From Bolinopsis microptera (taxonomy: Eukaryota > Ctenophora > Tentaculata > Lobata > Bolinopsidae): a DNA stretch of 64,000 nucleotides. The notes beneath the pieces are model-generated. The model was given only the letters and a program-made list of their open reading frames with translations. It made no database searches and was not told the DNA's origin. The DNA lies in assembly GCF_026151205.1 (NCBI RefSeq), contig NC_087072.1, positions 17,251,669-17,315,668 on the forward strand, given 5' to 3'. Positions 12,711 to 31,700 of this stretch are shown here, one piece after another; positions within the stretch are counted from its first letter, which is position 1; every line of letters starts with the position of its first letter. Both the position numbers and the translations under genes were made by a program.

Positions 12711-14154
12711 GTGATTATTCATAGCGTCGGTATGATTATTCATAGCGTCGGTATGATTATTCATAGCGTCGGTATGATTATTCATAGCGTCGGTATGATT
12801 ATTCATAGCGTCGGTATGATTATTCATAGCGCCGGTATGATTATTCATAGTGTCGGTATGATTATTCATAGCGTAGGTATGATTATTCATAGCGTCGGTA
12901 TGATTATTCATAGCGTAGGTATGATTATTCATAGCGTCGGTATGATTATTCATAGCGTCGGTATGATTATTCATAGCGTCGGTATGATTATTCATAGCGT
13001 CGGTATGATTATTCATAGCGTCGGTATGATTATTCATAGCGTCGGTATGATTATTCATAGCGTCGGTATGATTATTCATAGCGTCGGTATGATTATTCAT
13101 AGCGTCGGTATGATTATTCATAGCGTCGGTATGATTATTCATAGCGTCGGTATGATTATTCATAGCGTCGGTATGATTATTCATAGCGTCGGTATGATTA
13201 TTCATAGCGTCGGTATGATTATTCATAGCGTCGGTATGATTATTCATAGCGTCGGTATGATTATTCATAGCGTCGGTATGATTATTCATAGCGTCGGTAT
13301 GATTATTCATAGCGTCGGTATGATTATTCATAGCGTCGGTATGATTATTCATAGCGTCGGTATGATTATTCATAGCGTCGGTATGATTATTCATAGCGTC
13401 GGTATGATTATTCATAGCGTCGGTATGATTATTCATAGCGTCGGTATGATTATTCATAGCGTCGGTATGATTATTCATAGCGTCGGTATGATTATTCATA
13501 GCGTAGGTATGATTATTCATAGCGTCGGTATGATTATTCATAGCGTAGGTATGATTATTCATAGCGTCGGTATTCATAGCGTAGGTATGATTATTCATAG
13601 CGTCGGTATGATTATTCATAGCGTAGGTATGATTATTCATAGCGTCGGTATGATTATTCATAGCGTAGGTATGATTATTCATAGTGTCGGTATGATTATT
13701 CATAGCGTCGGTATGATTATTCATAGCGTCGGTATGATTATTCATAGCGTCGGTATGATTATTCATAGCGTCGGTATGATTATTCATAGCGTCGGTATGA
13801 TTATTCATAGCGTCGGTATGATTATTCATAGCGTCGGTATGATTATTCATAGCGTCGGTATGATTATTCATAGCGTCGGTATGATTATTCATAGCGTCGG
13901 TATGATTATTCATAGCGTCGGTATGATTATTCATAGCGTCGGTATGATTATTCATAGCGTCGGTATGATTATTCATAGCGTCGGTATGATTATTCATAGC
14001 GTCGGTATGATTATTCATAGCGTAGGTATGATTATTCATAGCGTCGGTATGATTATTCATAGCGTCGGTATGATTATTCATAGCGTAGGTATGATTATTC
14101 ATAGCGTCGGTATGATTATTCATAGCGTCGGTATGATTATTCATAGCGTCGGTA
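12711..14154. repeat. 21-bp minisatellite, about 69 units
   Basis: The unit is TATGATTATTCATAGCGTCGG. Most copies are identical. Variants carry GTAGG, GTGTCGG or GCCGG, and one unit near 13571 has lost 6 bp. Between about 13504 and 13666 GTCGG and GTAGG units alternate strictly, giving a 42-bp higher-order repeat. Because 21 is a multiple of 3 and the unit has no stop in one frame of each strand, there is a roughly 500-codon open frame on both strands: seven-residue repeats MIIHSVG on plus and DAMNNHT on minus. I regard these as by-products of the repeat length. No start context, splice site or domain supports translation. Confidence 0.97.
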
Positions 14155-16699
14155 TTTATTTTTATCGTAGACGGAGACACGTGCGAAAACTAAAAAGTTG
14201 TGATTAGCGACCCCCTACTAAACTGGTCAACATCATTGTCTAACCGATGAATCGACGACAGATCCTCAAAATTAAGAGAAAATATTTTGATCTGTGTCGG
14301 AAGTATTCAAATGATCTAAACAGTTTTTAGCAACTTTCAGTTTGTCAACACAGATCGCCAACGAAACGGCGCTGGTATTGACAGGATGTATTAAAAATAA
14401 ATCAAACCTTTAATAAGATAGAAGTAAGACAGTCAGACAGAGCGTCTGCTGTCTAGGTTACCTCGTTGATAAAAAAAAGGATGCAATCGTTCTGTGCAAC
14501 CCTCCAAGAAGTGGAAGAAGCCAGAAAATTGTGTCGATATAAGTCATCAGTAGGACAGATATTCGTATTGAAACAGGTATTTCGGAGGATGGTATAAGAA
14601 ATGAGGGTGGCTATACCAGGTGACTGTAAATAGGGTAGAGCCTGCACGTGACTACAGAAGTCTCAAAGAAAGGATTGACTCGTGCTACCGATAGTTAGAT
14701 TTTATATTAGCGACTATGTCTGGCTGGCATGTGAAGATCGTTTCAAACCTCCATTAAAAACATCTGTATGCGTCTAAATCAACGCCCTACCGGATAATTC
14801 TAAATTAATATATTGTCGCAAAATGCATGCTTAATATATTAAGCCAGTTTTAATTAGTTTCAGGGCCACCAATCTGGACTTAGTGAGCCAAACAAGTCTT
14901 GAATTCATTAAACGCAAGAAGAACTGCGTCGTCAATAACGTGGCAGTGTAAAGATTCCTTCTAGTGAACATATTTTAACCATTTCAAACAAAGGGTAGAA
15001 TGAATGGTGGGGATATTTTAGCAGCAATTCTAGGATAAGCAATAAACTATATGCACAGCGTGAGGCTCCTAAAATCGCGTGATTCTCCCTGTATGGGTTA
15101 TTATTCATTTGAGCGATTCATAACGAGATTACTTTGGGATATATTGCAGTGATTTGAAATCGGTGCTGTTTAGTGTAAAGTACGACTGTTGACAGTATCT
15201 TGATCTAAAGCCTGCCTTTCGTATTCTAATTAATGAGTTGAGCGACGCTGTATAGATTATGCGAGCTCACGCTCCGATTCAGGTCAAGTCCCATAAAAAT
15301 ATGCCTCATTTTCCTGTTGTCTAATTTGAAATATGGATCGTAAATGCACGAATTAGCAACTTTAAGTTTCTTTCCAAACGAAAGAAAATTCTGCTGGCTA
15401 TAGTAATGTTACTCAGGAAATTTTGGACATTATTTTTGGACAGACCTCATCAGAGATGAAAAACGATTAAATTTGGTCTGTTGCGCACCAATTTCTCACG
15501 GTCCGTTTAAAATTCAATTTCGTTGGGCTGCACGATGTTCCATGGAAAATGTTCTGCCAGATATTATATTTTTCTTTGAAATAAATTATAAAATCGATTG
15601 AAGAAGATTTTGGCAACTTGAAGGCTTATCACTGCTGTTTACTGCCCATGATATCATGTGCATCTAGACAAAGTGAAGTTGAACAGATTACAGACGTTCC
15701 GTCAGTGTTAACAACGTTTAGAGCTTGATTCAGAATTATTAATACTGGTCTCAATATCAGGCTATTGAAAGTGTTTATTCGAGGAATCTATGTTTGAGGA
15801 ATAGCTGATCATTGTTCGTCAGCAGTACAAAAACGTTAAGGAGACTGTCTAACGAAATACTAATATGATCGCCAAAGAATAAACATTGGAAAGTAATGAG
15901 AAAAAAGATTATAAAATAATAAGTAAATAAAAAATAAATGGTTTATATAGGTTTGACACTGCTTCGAGCTGATTGGCTGCACAATGTCACGTGTCAAAGT
16001 AAGTTAACGTCTCAATACCACTGCGCTTTAAGTCAAGCAGATCACAGAATAATCAAATCATCGGGGAGAAATCTGAATTTTGCTAAGTCTCGTGCTTGCA
16101 AGGAGGAATGTATACCTTGGTATGAGGGTATGGTATTAATAAGAATCATCCCCTCCCATCATCAACATAGTCATAACAAGTAAATTTCCCTATAAATATC
16201 GTAATTTTATTAAAATGCATTTTCTGGATTTATAGACAAATTTTAACACTCAAATTGAGTCAGATCTCTTATTGGAGGATTAAATTTAAAATTTCAATAG
16301 CAATATATGGAAGATCGTTAGCATTAAATACGATGGCCACAATATGATGGGTGGTCAAGTTCATATGTGTTGTGATAAAAAACTCTGGTTATATTTAAGC
16401 GTAAACATACTGTGATGAACGAAAAAATTGTCATTTAAAAACACAGTTGGGCACGATGGTAGGGCATGTATTTTTGGCTCAAGAGAAATTTCGCACGGTA
16501 GCTGAAGCAATTATAAAGTGGCAAATATAAATAAAAAGCCACCTTTTAGCTCACTTTTAGACAAGCACTCAATCTGCTTCCAACCTAGAAATATACTTAC
16601 TTAACATCAAGAAATTTGATTCTCAACCGCCTTGTAAATTGTCTCCAATTAATAAGCAATGAATAAGCTGACTGTTCTCAGAACGTTTTATCTATATCA
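14155..16699. other. Gene-free region
   Basis: No exon, RNA gene or clear repeat was recognised. An 81-codon open frame at 15938-16183 has no recognisable domain. Confidence 0.5.
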
Positions 16700-24235
<7,536 letters not shown>

Positions 24236-24375
24236 ATGCTGGAAAGCACGACCGTCAGCTTTTATAGCCCCTTAATACTATTTTCGCCATTTAGACTCTT
24301 TAGAAGTCGTTCAGCAGGTTTAATTTTAGTTCAAACTATTCTAATTCGATGTTATGATGAAAATCTAACAGCTAC
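24236..24375 (+). repeat. Diverged partial copy of the 578-bp repeat
   Basis: The blocks GCTGGAAAGCACGACCGT and GAAGTCGTTCAGCAG, followed by TTAGTTCAAA and ATTCTAATT, occur in the same order as in the tandem units at 38754-39890. The pentameric TATAC/CCCTTT array and the GC-rich palindrome between them are missing here. It is an older or internally deleted copy. Confidence 0.75.
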
Positions 24376-24910
24376 AACGAGCATTTTAATTTAATTCAAT
24401 CCTAAGATGTGCCCTGTAATCTTTAAACTATATATAAAGCGAGACGATATATATATATTTATTTATCCGTGCCATTTTACTGACACCACGGCATCAACTT
24501 TAACACGACTTTCCGCAAAAACCGTAAAAGATATACAACTGAAACTTTTTTGACTGGGTCAAATGCTTTAATGGCATTCAAATCAGCATGAAAAAATAAA
24601 AAATTGGCCAAGAAATAGGAGTTTTAGAGCCCAAAATTTGGACCCCCAAGTGGTGTCAAAAACGCGAATTAAATAGGTAATAATTATTTTAGTCTCTTGA
24701 GTCTTGACACCACTTTAGGGTTAGACGGGTTCCTGCTAGTAATATTAAAGCCGTTATAAATAAATGTACTTAACAAACTTCTTATCGGCCATGTTATTGT
24801 GTTACCGTTTCAAGATAAGCAGCGTTATCATTCATAATAATTGATGATACTGATAGGAGGCAGTACTCGGCACTAACGCGATGTGTTACGGCACTATCTG
24901 AGCTCGTTAC

Positions 24911-25346
24911 CTAAGATGAGAAGTACGAATGAGTCGGACTTTTCAATTTACTCGTATCGTACGTACTTTTCAATTGTACTGAAAAGTTCTCCTTCTAGAA
25001 ATTAATGGAAGAGTTCTAAATCGCAAGTTACGGACTTATATTGAGCGTTTTCAAAACAGCTTTTAAACAAGCTGTTTGAATAAGTAAATTGTCTAGTAAT
25101 TTTTGTTTTACTTTTAAATTTAAATGCCTGCCTGATCTAAGAATTGTGTGTTTAATTTGTTCGCGAACGGCATATTTTCTCTAACATCGGCAAACAATTA
25201 CATTTACATTTTACAACGGCCCTAATGATAATAATTCAAAAACAAAAAAATTCTATCTTAATCGTACGTCGTATGAGTCGGACTTTTCAAAGTTGCGTAC
25301 AAGTACGTACTTTTCCCCCTAAACGAGTCCGTACTTCTCATCTTAG
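24911..25346. mobile_element. Non-autonomous hAT-like MITE with 8-bp target duplication
   Basis: The element is 436 bp. The left end reads CTAAGATGAGAAGTACG and the right end is its reverse complement, CGTACTTCTCATCTTAG. It is flanked by a perfect 8-bp direct repeat, CTCGTTAC, at 24903-24910 and 25347-25354. An 8-bp duplication fits the hAT superfamily. Inner copies of GAGTCGGACTTTTCAA lie near both ends (24931 and 25274). There is no transposase frame, so movement would need a transposase from elsewhere. The intact target duplication suggests a fairly recent insertion. Confidence 0.88.
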
Positions 25347-25380
25347 CTCGTTACAATTTGCTGCAAATTGAATTTGCAGG

Positions 25381-25530
25381 ACATGAATGAATGGGAAAAG
25401 CGACCGACCGATTTCATTCTCGGTATCATCTTGCGTTTGGACTGGATACGGTAATGGTCATTTAAATTGACATCATTAATCATTTCCTTTAGTTTGGAAA
25501 AAGGAGACATTGGCGACGGTTTTGGTTAAA
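25381..25530 (+). repeat. Single arm of the 520-bp foldback element
   Basis: GAATGAATGGGAAAAGCG, then CGACCGATTTCATTCTCGGTATCAT and a decayed continuation, match the right arm of the foldback elements at 41298-41451 and 42834-42990. The left arm and spacer are absent. It is an old fragment. Confidence 0.75.
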
Positions 25531-26691
25531 AAATTACCCTAATAGGGAACTTCTTAGATTTGAGTGGCAGCGGATCTGAATGGAGCTGGGCTAGCCGCTA
25601 CCAGTACCGTTTAACGACGTATTTTTAGTAACATGTCAAGGATTAATTTCCACGCACAACGCTATTTTGGGTAATCAAGGTCGTCGATCTTGCTAAAAGT
25701 ATAACAGTTAAGCGATTTCAAGTCAAGGTTTTACCTCTCGATAGATCCGAATATAGTTATCAATCCTAGTAATACTATACAAGGCATTGTCTACTTGAGC
25801 CTATAATCCGTTAGTGACCAATTTGACATGGTGAGCCTCCCACGTAGATTTGAGATTCACGGCTCGACTATAAAAGTTTCTCAAACCTGCAGCACTTCTC
25901 GCTCTATACTGGTTCTCTTCCTGAGCTCCACTATGCCTCCTCACCTCTAAATTCAGATGGAGGGACATGCCTTTTATAATGTTGGTTTTAAACTCACCTT
26001 AATGGTTCACAAACCCCCTTGTTTAGCTGGATTCCGTATGTACGCACTGATTGAAGATCTGGAGCACAGCACCTCATACTACTAACAGACCTCTTGCGTA
26101 GCCTAGTTTTTTCTGCCATTGTCTAATGTCTATAGAAATCATTCTCAGACAATTACACTAATTGGCTAATTATTTGCATTGCACATATTACTCATAATCA
26201 CCCTACACACCAACTATGTTCCGTACATAGTGTATAAACTTAAACCTTTCGCGGTGCAGTCCGTACAAGTGCAGCGCCTCCCTTTGCTTGTATTATACAC
26301 CGTCATGCTGAGTGCTTGTTGAACTGATCTCATCGTCTGATTACACTGTCCTCCTCTCTGAGAGAGAGCTGAGCTGTGATTTGTTCCGGTGTAGTAATCT
26401 GATTTTCAAGTTTTAAAGCTGGTGCATTGTGCGGTATTTCAATCCTACATTCCGCACGTCATTAATCGTCACATTTTCCCTATCCTACCAATCTAATTCA
26501 ATGATTTGATAATAATGAGTGTATACCCACATCATTAATGAAGCCAATTTCCTTGTCACTGTTTCACTATCAGCACATATGTTGAAGATTATATTGTCGC
26601 ACGTATAATATGTTGATTTACCGTCTAAATACACGGTGTTTAACTGAGTACTCACTGATAGTGCTATAGATGATGAAATGTTGTGATGCAG
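25531..26691. other. Gene-free region upstream of the PH-RhoGAP locus
   Basis: No exon was recognised. It may hold the promoter of the PH-RhoGAP gene, but no specific element can be pointed to. Confidence 0.4.
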
Positions 26692-26767
26692 GGGTCACGT
26701 GCCTGCTGTCATGATCCCAGGAACATATGCCTCTGTTATAGATGAATTAAGACGGAAAACTCTCAAG
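26692..26767 (+). other. Candidate short first coding exon of the PH-RhoGAP gene
   Basis: It is preceded by GATGCAG and followed by the strong donor AAG|GTAAAG. An ATG at 26711 opens 19 codons (MIPGTYASVIDELRRKTLK) ending in phase 0. The next PH exon at 28742 starts in phase 0, so the two could be joined directly to give a protein of about 435 aa that skips the exon at 27261-27959. An upstream in-frame stop makes 26711 the natural start if this is a first exon. The peptide matches no family I recognise. Exon status is inferred from splice sites and phase. Confidence 0.45.
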
Positions 26768-27260
26768 GTAAAGTAATTATATTTTGTCAACTCTCAAGAT
26801 TTAGCACCTAGATATGAACTCGATACCCGTATCATGTACTTATTAGGTAATTTTATCTGTCATGATACCCGTTCAAACCAAGGTATGATTAGTCCCCCAC
26901 TCACTTTCAGAGTGTTTCAGTATTTAAGTTTGTGTCGCTGGCATCATCTCAACTTTAAATAAGTGCGGAGCAGCGCGGTGAGATCGTCAGGTGTAATATT
27001 ATCCGGCATTACACACGCTGCTTCATTCCATTTCTTGTAGTAGGGCTCCCTCCTTTGTTATCAGTCTCACATCGAACAGGATCCATCTTTACAATAATAA
27101 CCGGCATCATATTTCGGGAACATCTTTTGTTTTCCCCCTCCTGTGATTATATCTGCTCAGAGTAAACATTCATTACCTCGTTCATTGTAGACTTGTTTGG
27201 TGTGTGTGTGTGTGTGTGTTTCGTTGCACTTCCACCCATCTTGTGTCGTGAGTGTTTGTC

Positions 27261-27959
27261 ATGTTTTCTCGTATAGTCCCAGCCATCGGTCGGACAGCCT
27301 CCTCCTCGTCTGATCTCAGTGAGGACAGGATCGTGTCTCTCGTCCAACAAAACTTAGACGAATACAAACTCTCGGAACTGAAGAAGAAGGAAGCTAAATT
27401 GATCGCTAAGTTACGTCTAGCTCGAGAACAGATAACTGAAATAACCTCATTCTGGGAACCAGGAAGGGGTTCTTCTCTAACACGGGATAAAAAAGGAAGC
27501 TCCTCCCTTACTTCCCTTAACAAGCACGACCCCCTTATCCACCAGACCTCCTCAGAGAGCAACCTATTAGTGGTATCCTCCATATCCTGCACCTCAATAA
27601 ACTCAGAGATCCACTCTGAAGACCACCTCCACAGCCCTGAGTCCCAGAACCAGGGACTCCTCATGCTGGACGAGATAAACGAACAAGACGCCAGGATGAG
27701 AGAGAAGAACATAATAGAGTTTGAGACACTGCGACAGGAAGAGGAGGAGACACTCGAGGAGCTAGTGACGAGACTGCAACACAAAGTGGTGGCAGCGTAC
27801 GGTAATGAAGGGACTGAGACCTTACAGAGACGAGTAGCGTGGGGGTTCATCAGAGCATGCTGTGATCCCAGTGTTAGGTGTTATGTGGTGGAACAGGGCT
27901 GGACTAAATCTCTAGCTGAGACTCTTACTCCGGCTGAGCTTCTCGAACTAGCTCTAGCG
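27261..27959 (+). CDS. Gag-capsid-like protein or 5' exon of the PH-RhoGAP gene
   Basis: The frame opens at ATG 27261 after an in-frame stop and has clearly coding composition up to about 27959. Residues 20-65 are charged and helical (possible coiled coil), 66-145 are Ser-rich and disordered, and 150-233 are helical. That last part, with LRQEEEETLEELVTRLQHKV, then RRVAWGFIRACCDPSVRCYV and AETLTPAELLELAL, follows the C-terminal capsid layout of retrotransposon Gag (long helix, 'F..G..DP..R.YV', then TLEEALELA-like helix). No zinc knuckle, protease or reverse transcriptase follows. A donor GCG|GTACTG at 27960 leaves phase 0, matching the PH exon at 28742; joined, the product would be 649 aa. 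The open frame continues to 28259, but that part looks intronic. A (GT)n run lies just upstream (about 27199-27219). Alternatives are a free-standing domesticated gag gene, or a helical domain that only resembles Gag. Confidence 0.55.
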
Positions 27960-28391
27960 GTACTGCGCCCTTTCTTCCTTTCTACTTTACTTCCTAGTTT
28001 ATATATCTGCATTATGTTCACAATAGTCGGTCCCATAATCCATAATTCTGTTCTTGTTAGGATTAATAATACCAAATATTTCAATAATTACCTCACTGGC
28101 CGAATTCAATCAGAGAATACGTATGTTAATACCTCTCGTACTCTCGTGCTACTCTTAACTCTATTGGATGATCTATTAGGACCATTTATTGCAGGGTTTA
28201 TGGATTTCATAGAACTTCTAGATAAGTCGAGCCCTTTTAATCTCTTACTATTACTGTAGTATTGTTGATAAAGGATTAAAATGATGCCATATGACTCACG
28301 AGGGATGTGTAATGAGTGGCTTGACTGTTTACACAGTAGACACACTACACACTACACACTTAATATTATAGTTAACAGAGTTAATGTATTT

Positions 28392-28568
28392 TACAGAGTT
28401 TAGTTTATATTAGCAGTCAATAACTAGAAGTATACAGAGTTTAGTTTATATGAGCAGTCAATAACTAGAGGTATACAGAGTTTAGTTTATATGAGCAGTC
28501 AATAACTAGAGGTATACAGAGTTTAGTTTATATATTAGCAGTCAATAACTAGAAGTATACAGAGTTTA
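28392..28568. repeat. 41-bp tandem repeat, about four units
   Basis: The unit begins TACAGAGTTTAGTTTATAT and contains AGCAGTCAATAACTAGA. Four copies plus a partial fifth lie in the intron just before the first PH exon. Confidence 0.9.
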
Positions 28569-28741
28569 TGTGTCTAGTAATCACATACAACTCTTATCTG
28601 AACAACATGACTTGACAATCTTAAATTTGACTGTCCTGAAACCAAGACCGACATTTTAACAGCGACTACGGAACAAGACATGAAAACACTGATAACACTA
28701 ATCATTATTTGTTCTCGATAATGACTCCTAATTTGTTTCAG

Positions 28742-31700
28742 AGTCCGGTGATAAAATGTGAAGGTACGCTCAAGAGAAAGATAACTAAAACTCCACCAGA
28801 AGTCAAGTAAGGGAATTTAATTAAAATTTTAAATGTGTCGATTCTAATTATTGTTCTATTAAAAAATGATTCAAGCTTCACATGAAACTTCGTTACAGAA
28901 AGCTTCAGATTTCTTTATATTTAAAGTAAATAACCGCAACGATTGAACAGGTCTGTTGAGAAATCATGGGCAAGCTTCTACGCGATATTGAAATCCAACA
29001 CCATATACTTCTACAAAGATGTGAAACACTTCAAACGAAACGAGTTTGAGTCAGCATGCGATATCACCAACGATGCTCTCGTGGATCTAGAGCCCGACAA
29101 AAAGGGTATTAAACTTATCAAGATATCTAAACCGAACGGTCTTGAAATGTTACTCCGAGTCAAAGCAGAGGTAAGGTTTTATTATATTATTATTATTTCA
29201 TATTATATATGTAAGGTTTATTATTATTATATTAGAGAGCACCATAACTAAACAAAATATGTACATTATTAAGCTCAATATTAAGTCATAATTAAAGTTT
29301 GTCTCCTGACTCTGGAGTTTAGACAATGGCTAAGGCGACTACCAATTTAAAATCAGAACCCATTCTCAAGGGGGGTTCACCCTGATTTTTTTGTGAAATT
29401 TGATTTGGAGATAGCAATTGACCAACAAACTAGGGCCTGACGCCTGTGACCGAACTTTTGAGGGGGTTCCGGACTCCGTGTGCCGGCGGGACAGTCACGC
29501 CTATTTTTGGTCCCAATTACGCCCAATTATGCCAAATCACCTTAACATGCTCAAAACCTATAAATTTTCATCAAGATTGGACAAAAAATTACTGAGTTTA
29601 AATGAGCCAAAAACCATATGCCCATATTTGGGCATACGCACCAAATTTGATCGATTTTGGCCCATAAATTGGTCAAATATCAATATTTTTGAATGAAACT
29701 AACTTTATACAAAAGGTAAGTCTAAACTATACATTCTCTATGATTGTCAGCTCAATATTATATCTACCGGAACTCCCTAAAAAAGTTCGGTCACAGGCCC
29801 TAGTTTGTTGGTCAATTGCTATCTCCAAATCAAATTTCACAAAAAAATCAGGGTGAACCCCCCTTAACTTAAGCTAGATCGATTGTTTCCCAAGTCCAGA
29901 CGCATCTATTCACCCTGTCTCGTCACTGACTAGTGATCACACAGTTTAGACGTCCTCATTTCCACCCGGGACTATAACCTAACTGTATTTCAGACGGGAG
30001 TTAAGGCTTCAACGTTTGAGTCGTGGCTAGAGAACTTGAGTGGTTGCACGGGGACTCCTTACACTGGGCTTAAGAACTCTCTATCTACTTCTGACATATC
30101 ACATCATGTCGGCAGCAACGGTACGTACACCGCTACACACGCTACACACGCTACACACGCTACACATTGCTATTTAACTGTGTGAGAAGTGATGGGGGCT
30201 CATTGGCACTCTACATTTTCTTTTGAATTGAAACCCAGGGAGCCAGCCTTAGTTTTCACTTCCTCCCTACTTTATACACCTATTGTACTATAAGTGTTTC
30301 AGATTGTGTTTATGAGTTGTGGAAAGTATAAATGCCATCTTAGCACGAATAAGGTGCATAATAATATACAATAAGGTACATGGTGGCGTAGGTAAATGTA
30401 TTGGCTATAGAAAATGGATATTGTTAGGAATATCCTTAAGTAGTGAAAGGAAGTGAAACAGCTAATATCATTATACAATATATATAAATTATATAATATA
30501 TATCATGTATTATTTCAGGTCATGACACTGACGTTGATAGGAGATCAATCCTAGACTGCAAAGAGATAACCAAGAAAGACATAACTGAGTTTCTGAACAA
30601 GAAAATGAAAGATCCTACCAACAAATCATCGGTACAAAAGCTACTAGAGGATCAGGGAATAGGTTTGTAATTACTACTAATTACTGCTAATTACTCGAGA
30701 TAAGCTTTTTAAATTATAAATAACTTAAAACTACTACATCGCATAATCAGTATCTCAAAACAAGAATAGCAGTAATTTCAGTTGAATAGTAAAATCTGAT
30801 CATGATACGGACCAGTACCGTTTATATCACAAACAATGGAAAATAGATCAAAGCTGCACCAGCGCACATAGAATCCTGGTACAGATTTGTAGTTAACTCG
30901 CAGGTTGTTGATTTTTGTGTATCTTTCAGACATCAGTCACCTTGATAAGTCAAAGAAGAAGGAGGTATTAAACAGACTGCTGACATCTCGACCTTCCTTC
31001 TCTGACCTCGAGAGAAAGGGACTCATTAAATGTAAGTTTTTATTGGGGAATGTTCCTCTCGGGCGATATTGACTCGGCCGATTAATTTGATATCTATCAA
31101 TATCTTTTTAATTCAGTTCACCAATTTGAGGCGCAATTCAAATTTTCTATTTCCAAATTTCGGTGAATGCTCTCTCGATCAAACAACAAGTGATAAGTGA
31201 ATAAGTGATAGCTTTACCATCATGTAATTCTTCTTGACATCGATGTTTACTGTTTATGCATTTTTCTAAAGGTGTTTATCTTTGCGGTAAACTCCTTTTT
31301 CTCCTATTTTTAGTTCATTCTTCAGTCCTCTTAGTCTCCTACACTCCTACGAGTCTTTACTCTTTTTGCGCTGTGTTGTTACTTTTCCTCAATGTAGTCG
31401 TTGTTGTACTGGTTTCTGGGTTTCATCTAGTGACACGAGGTATCCACTGATGGTGTATTTCAATTGTCAGAGCTCTTCCACAGGGGCATGCAACCAAACT
31501 TATTGGTTGCAGATCAAAACGAGATCATTATCTGCTTGCAAACATTTCTTAGGAGCAACAGGTGCAAGTTTAAACTTAGCTTTAACATCGAAGTCTTTTT
31601 TGTTTGTAAACCGGGCGGTTCTAATGACAAATTTTAATACACATTTCTGTAGTCAGTGTAGCTTACGTTGCAATTATCGAGCTCTCTCATCTTTTGTAAC

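Noticed and set aside
12711-14154. CRISPR array
   Set aside because: Repeats are contiguous with no unique spacers, in a eukaryotic context.
12576-14207. Two ~500-codon open frames on opposite strands across the 21-bp repeat
   Set aside because: The unit length is a multiple of three and lacks stops in one frame per strand, so openness is automatic. The plus frame begins at GTG, not ATG, and neither has splice or domain support.
27182-27850. 222-codon minus-strand gene opposite the Gag-like exon
   Set aside because: It lies antisense to the coding exon, is Ser/Arg-rich by codon complementarity and has no recognisable domain.
27960-28259. Continuation of the Gag-like frame to the stop at 28259
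   Set aside because: Composition changes to AT-rich, hydrophobic, intron-like sequence after the GCG|GTACTG donor; it stays open probably by chance.
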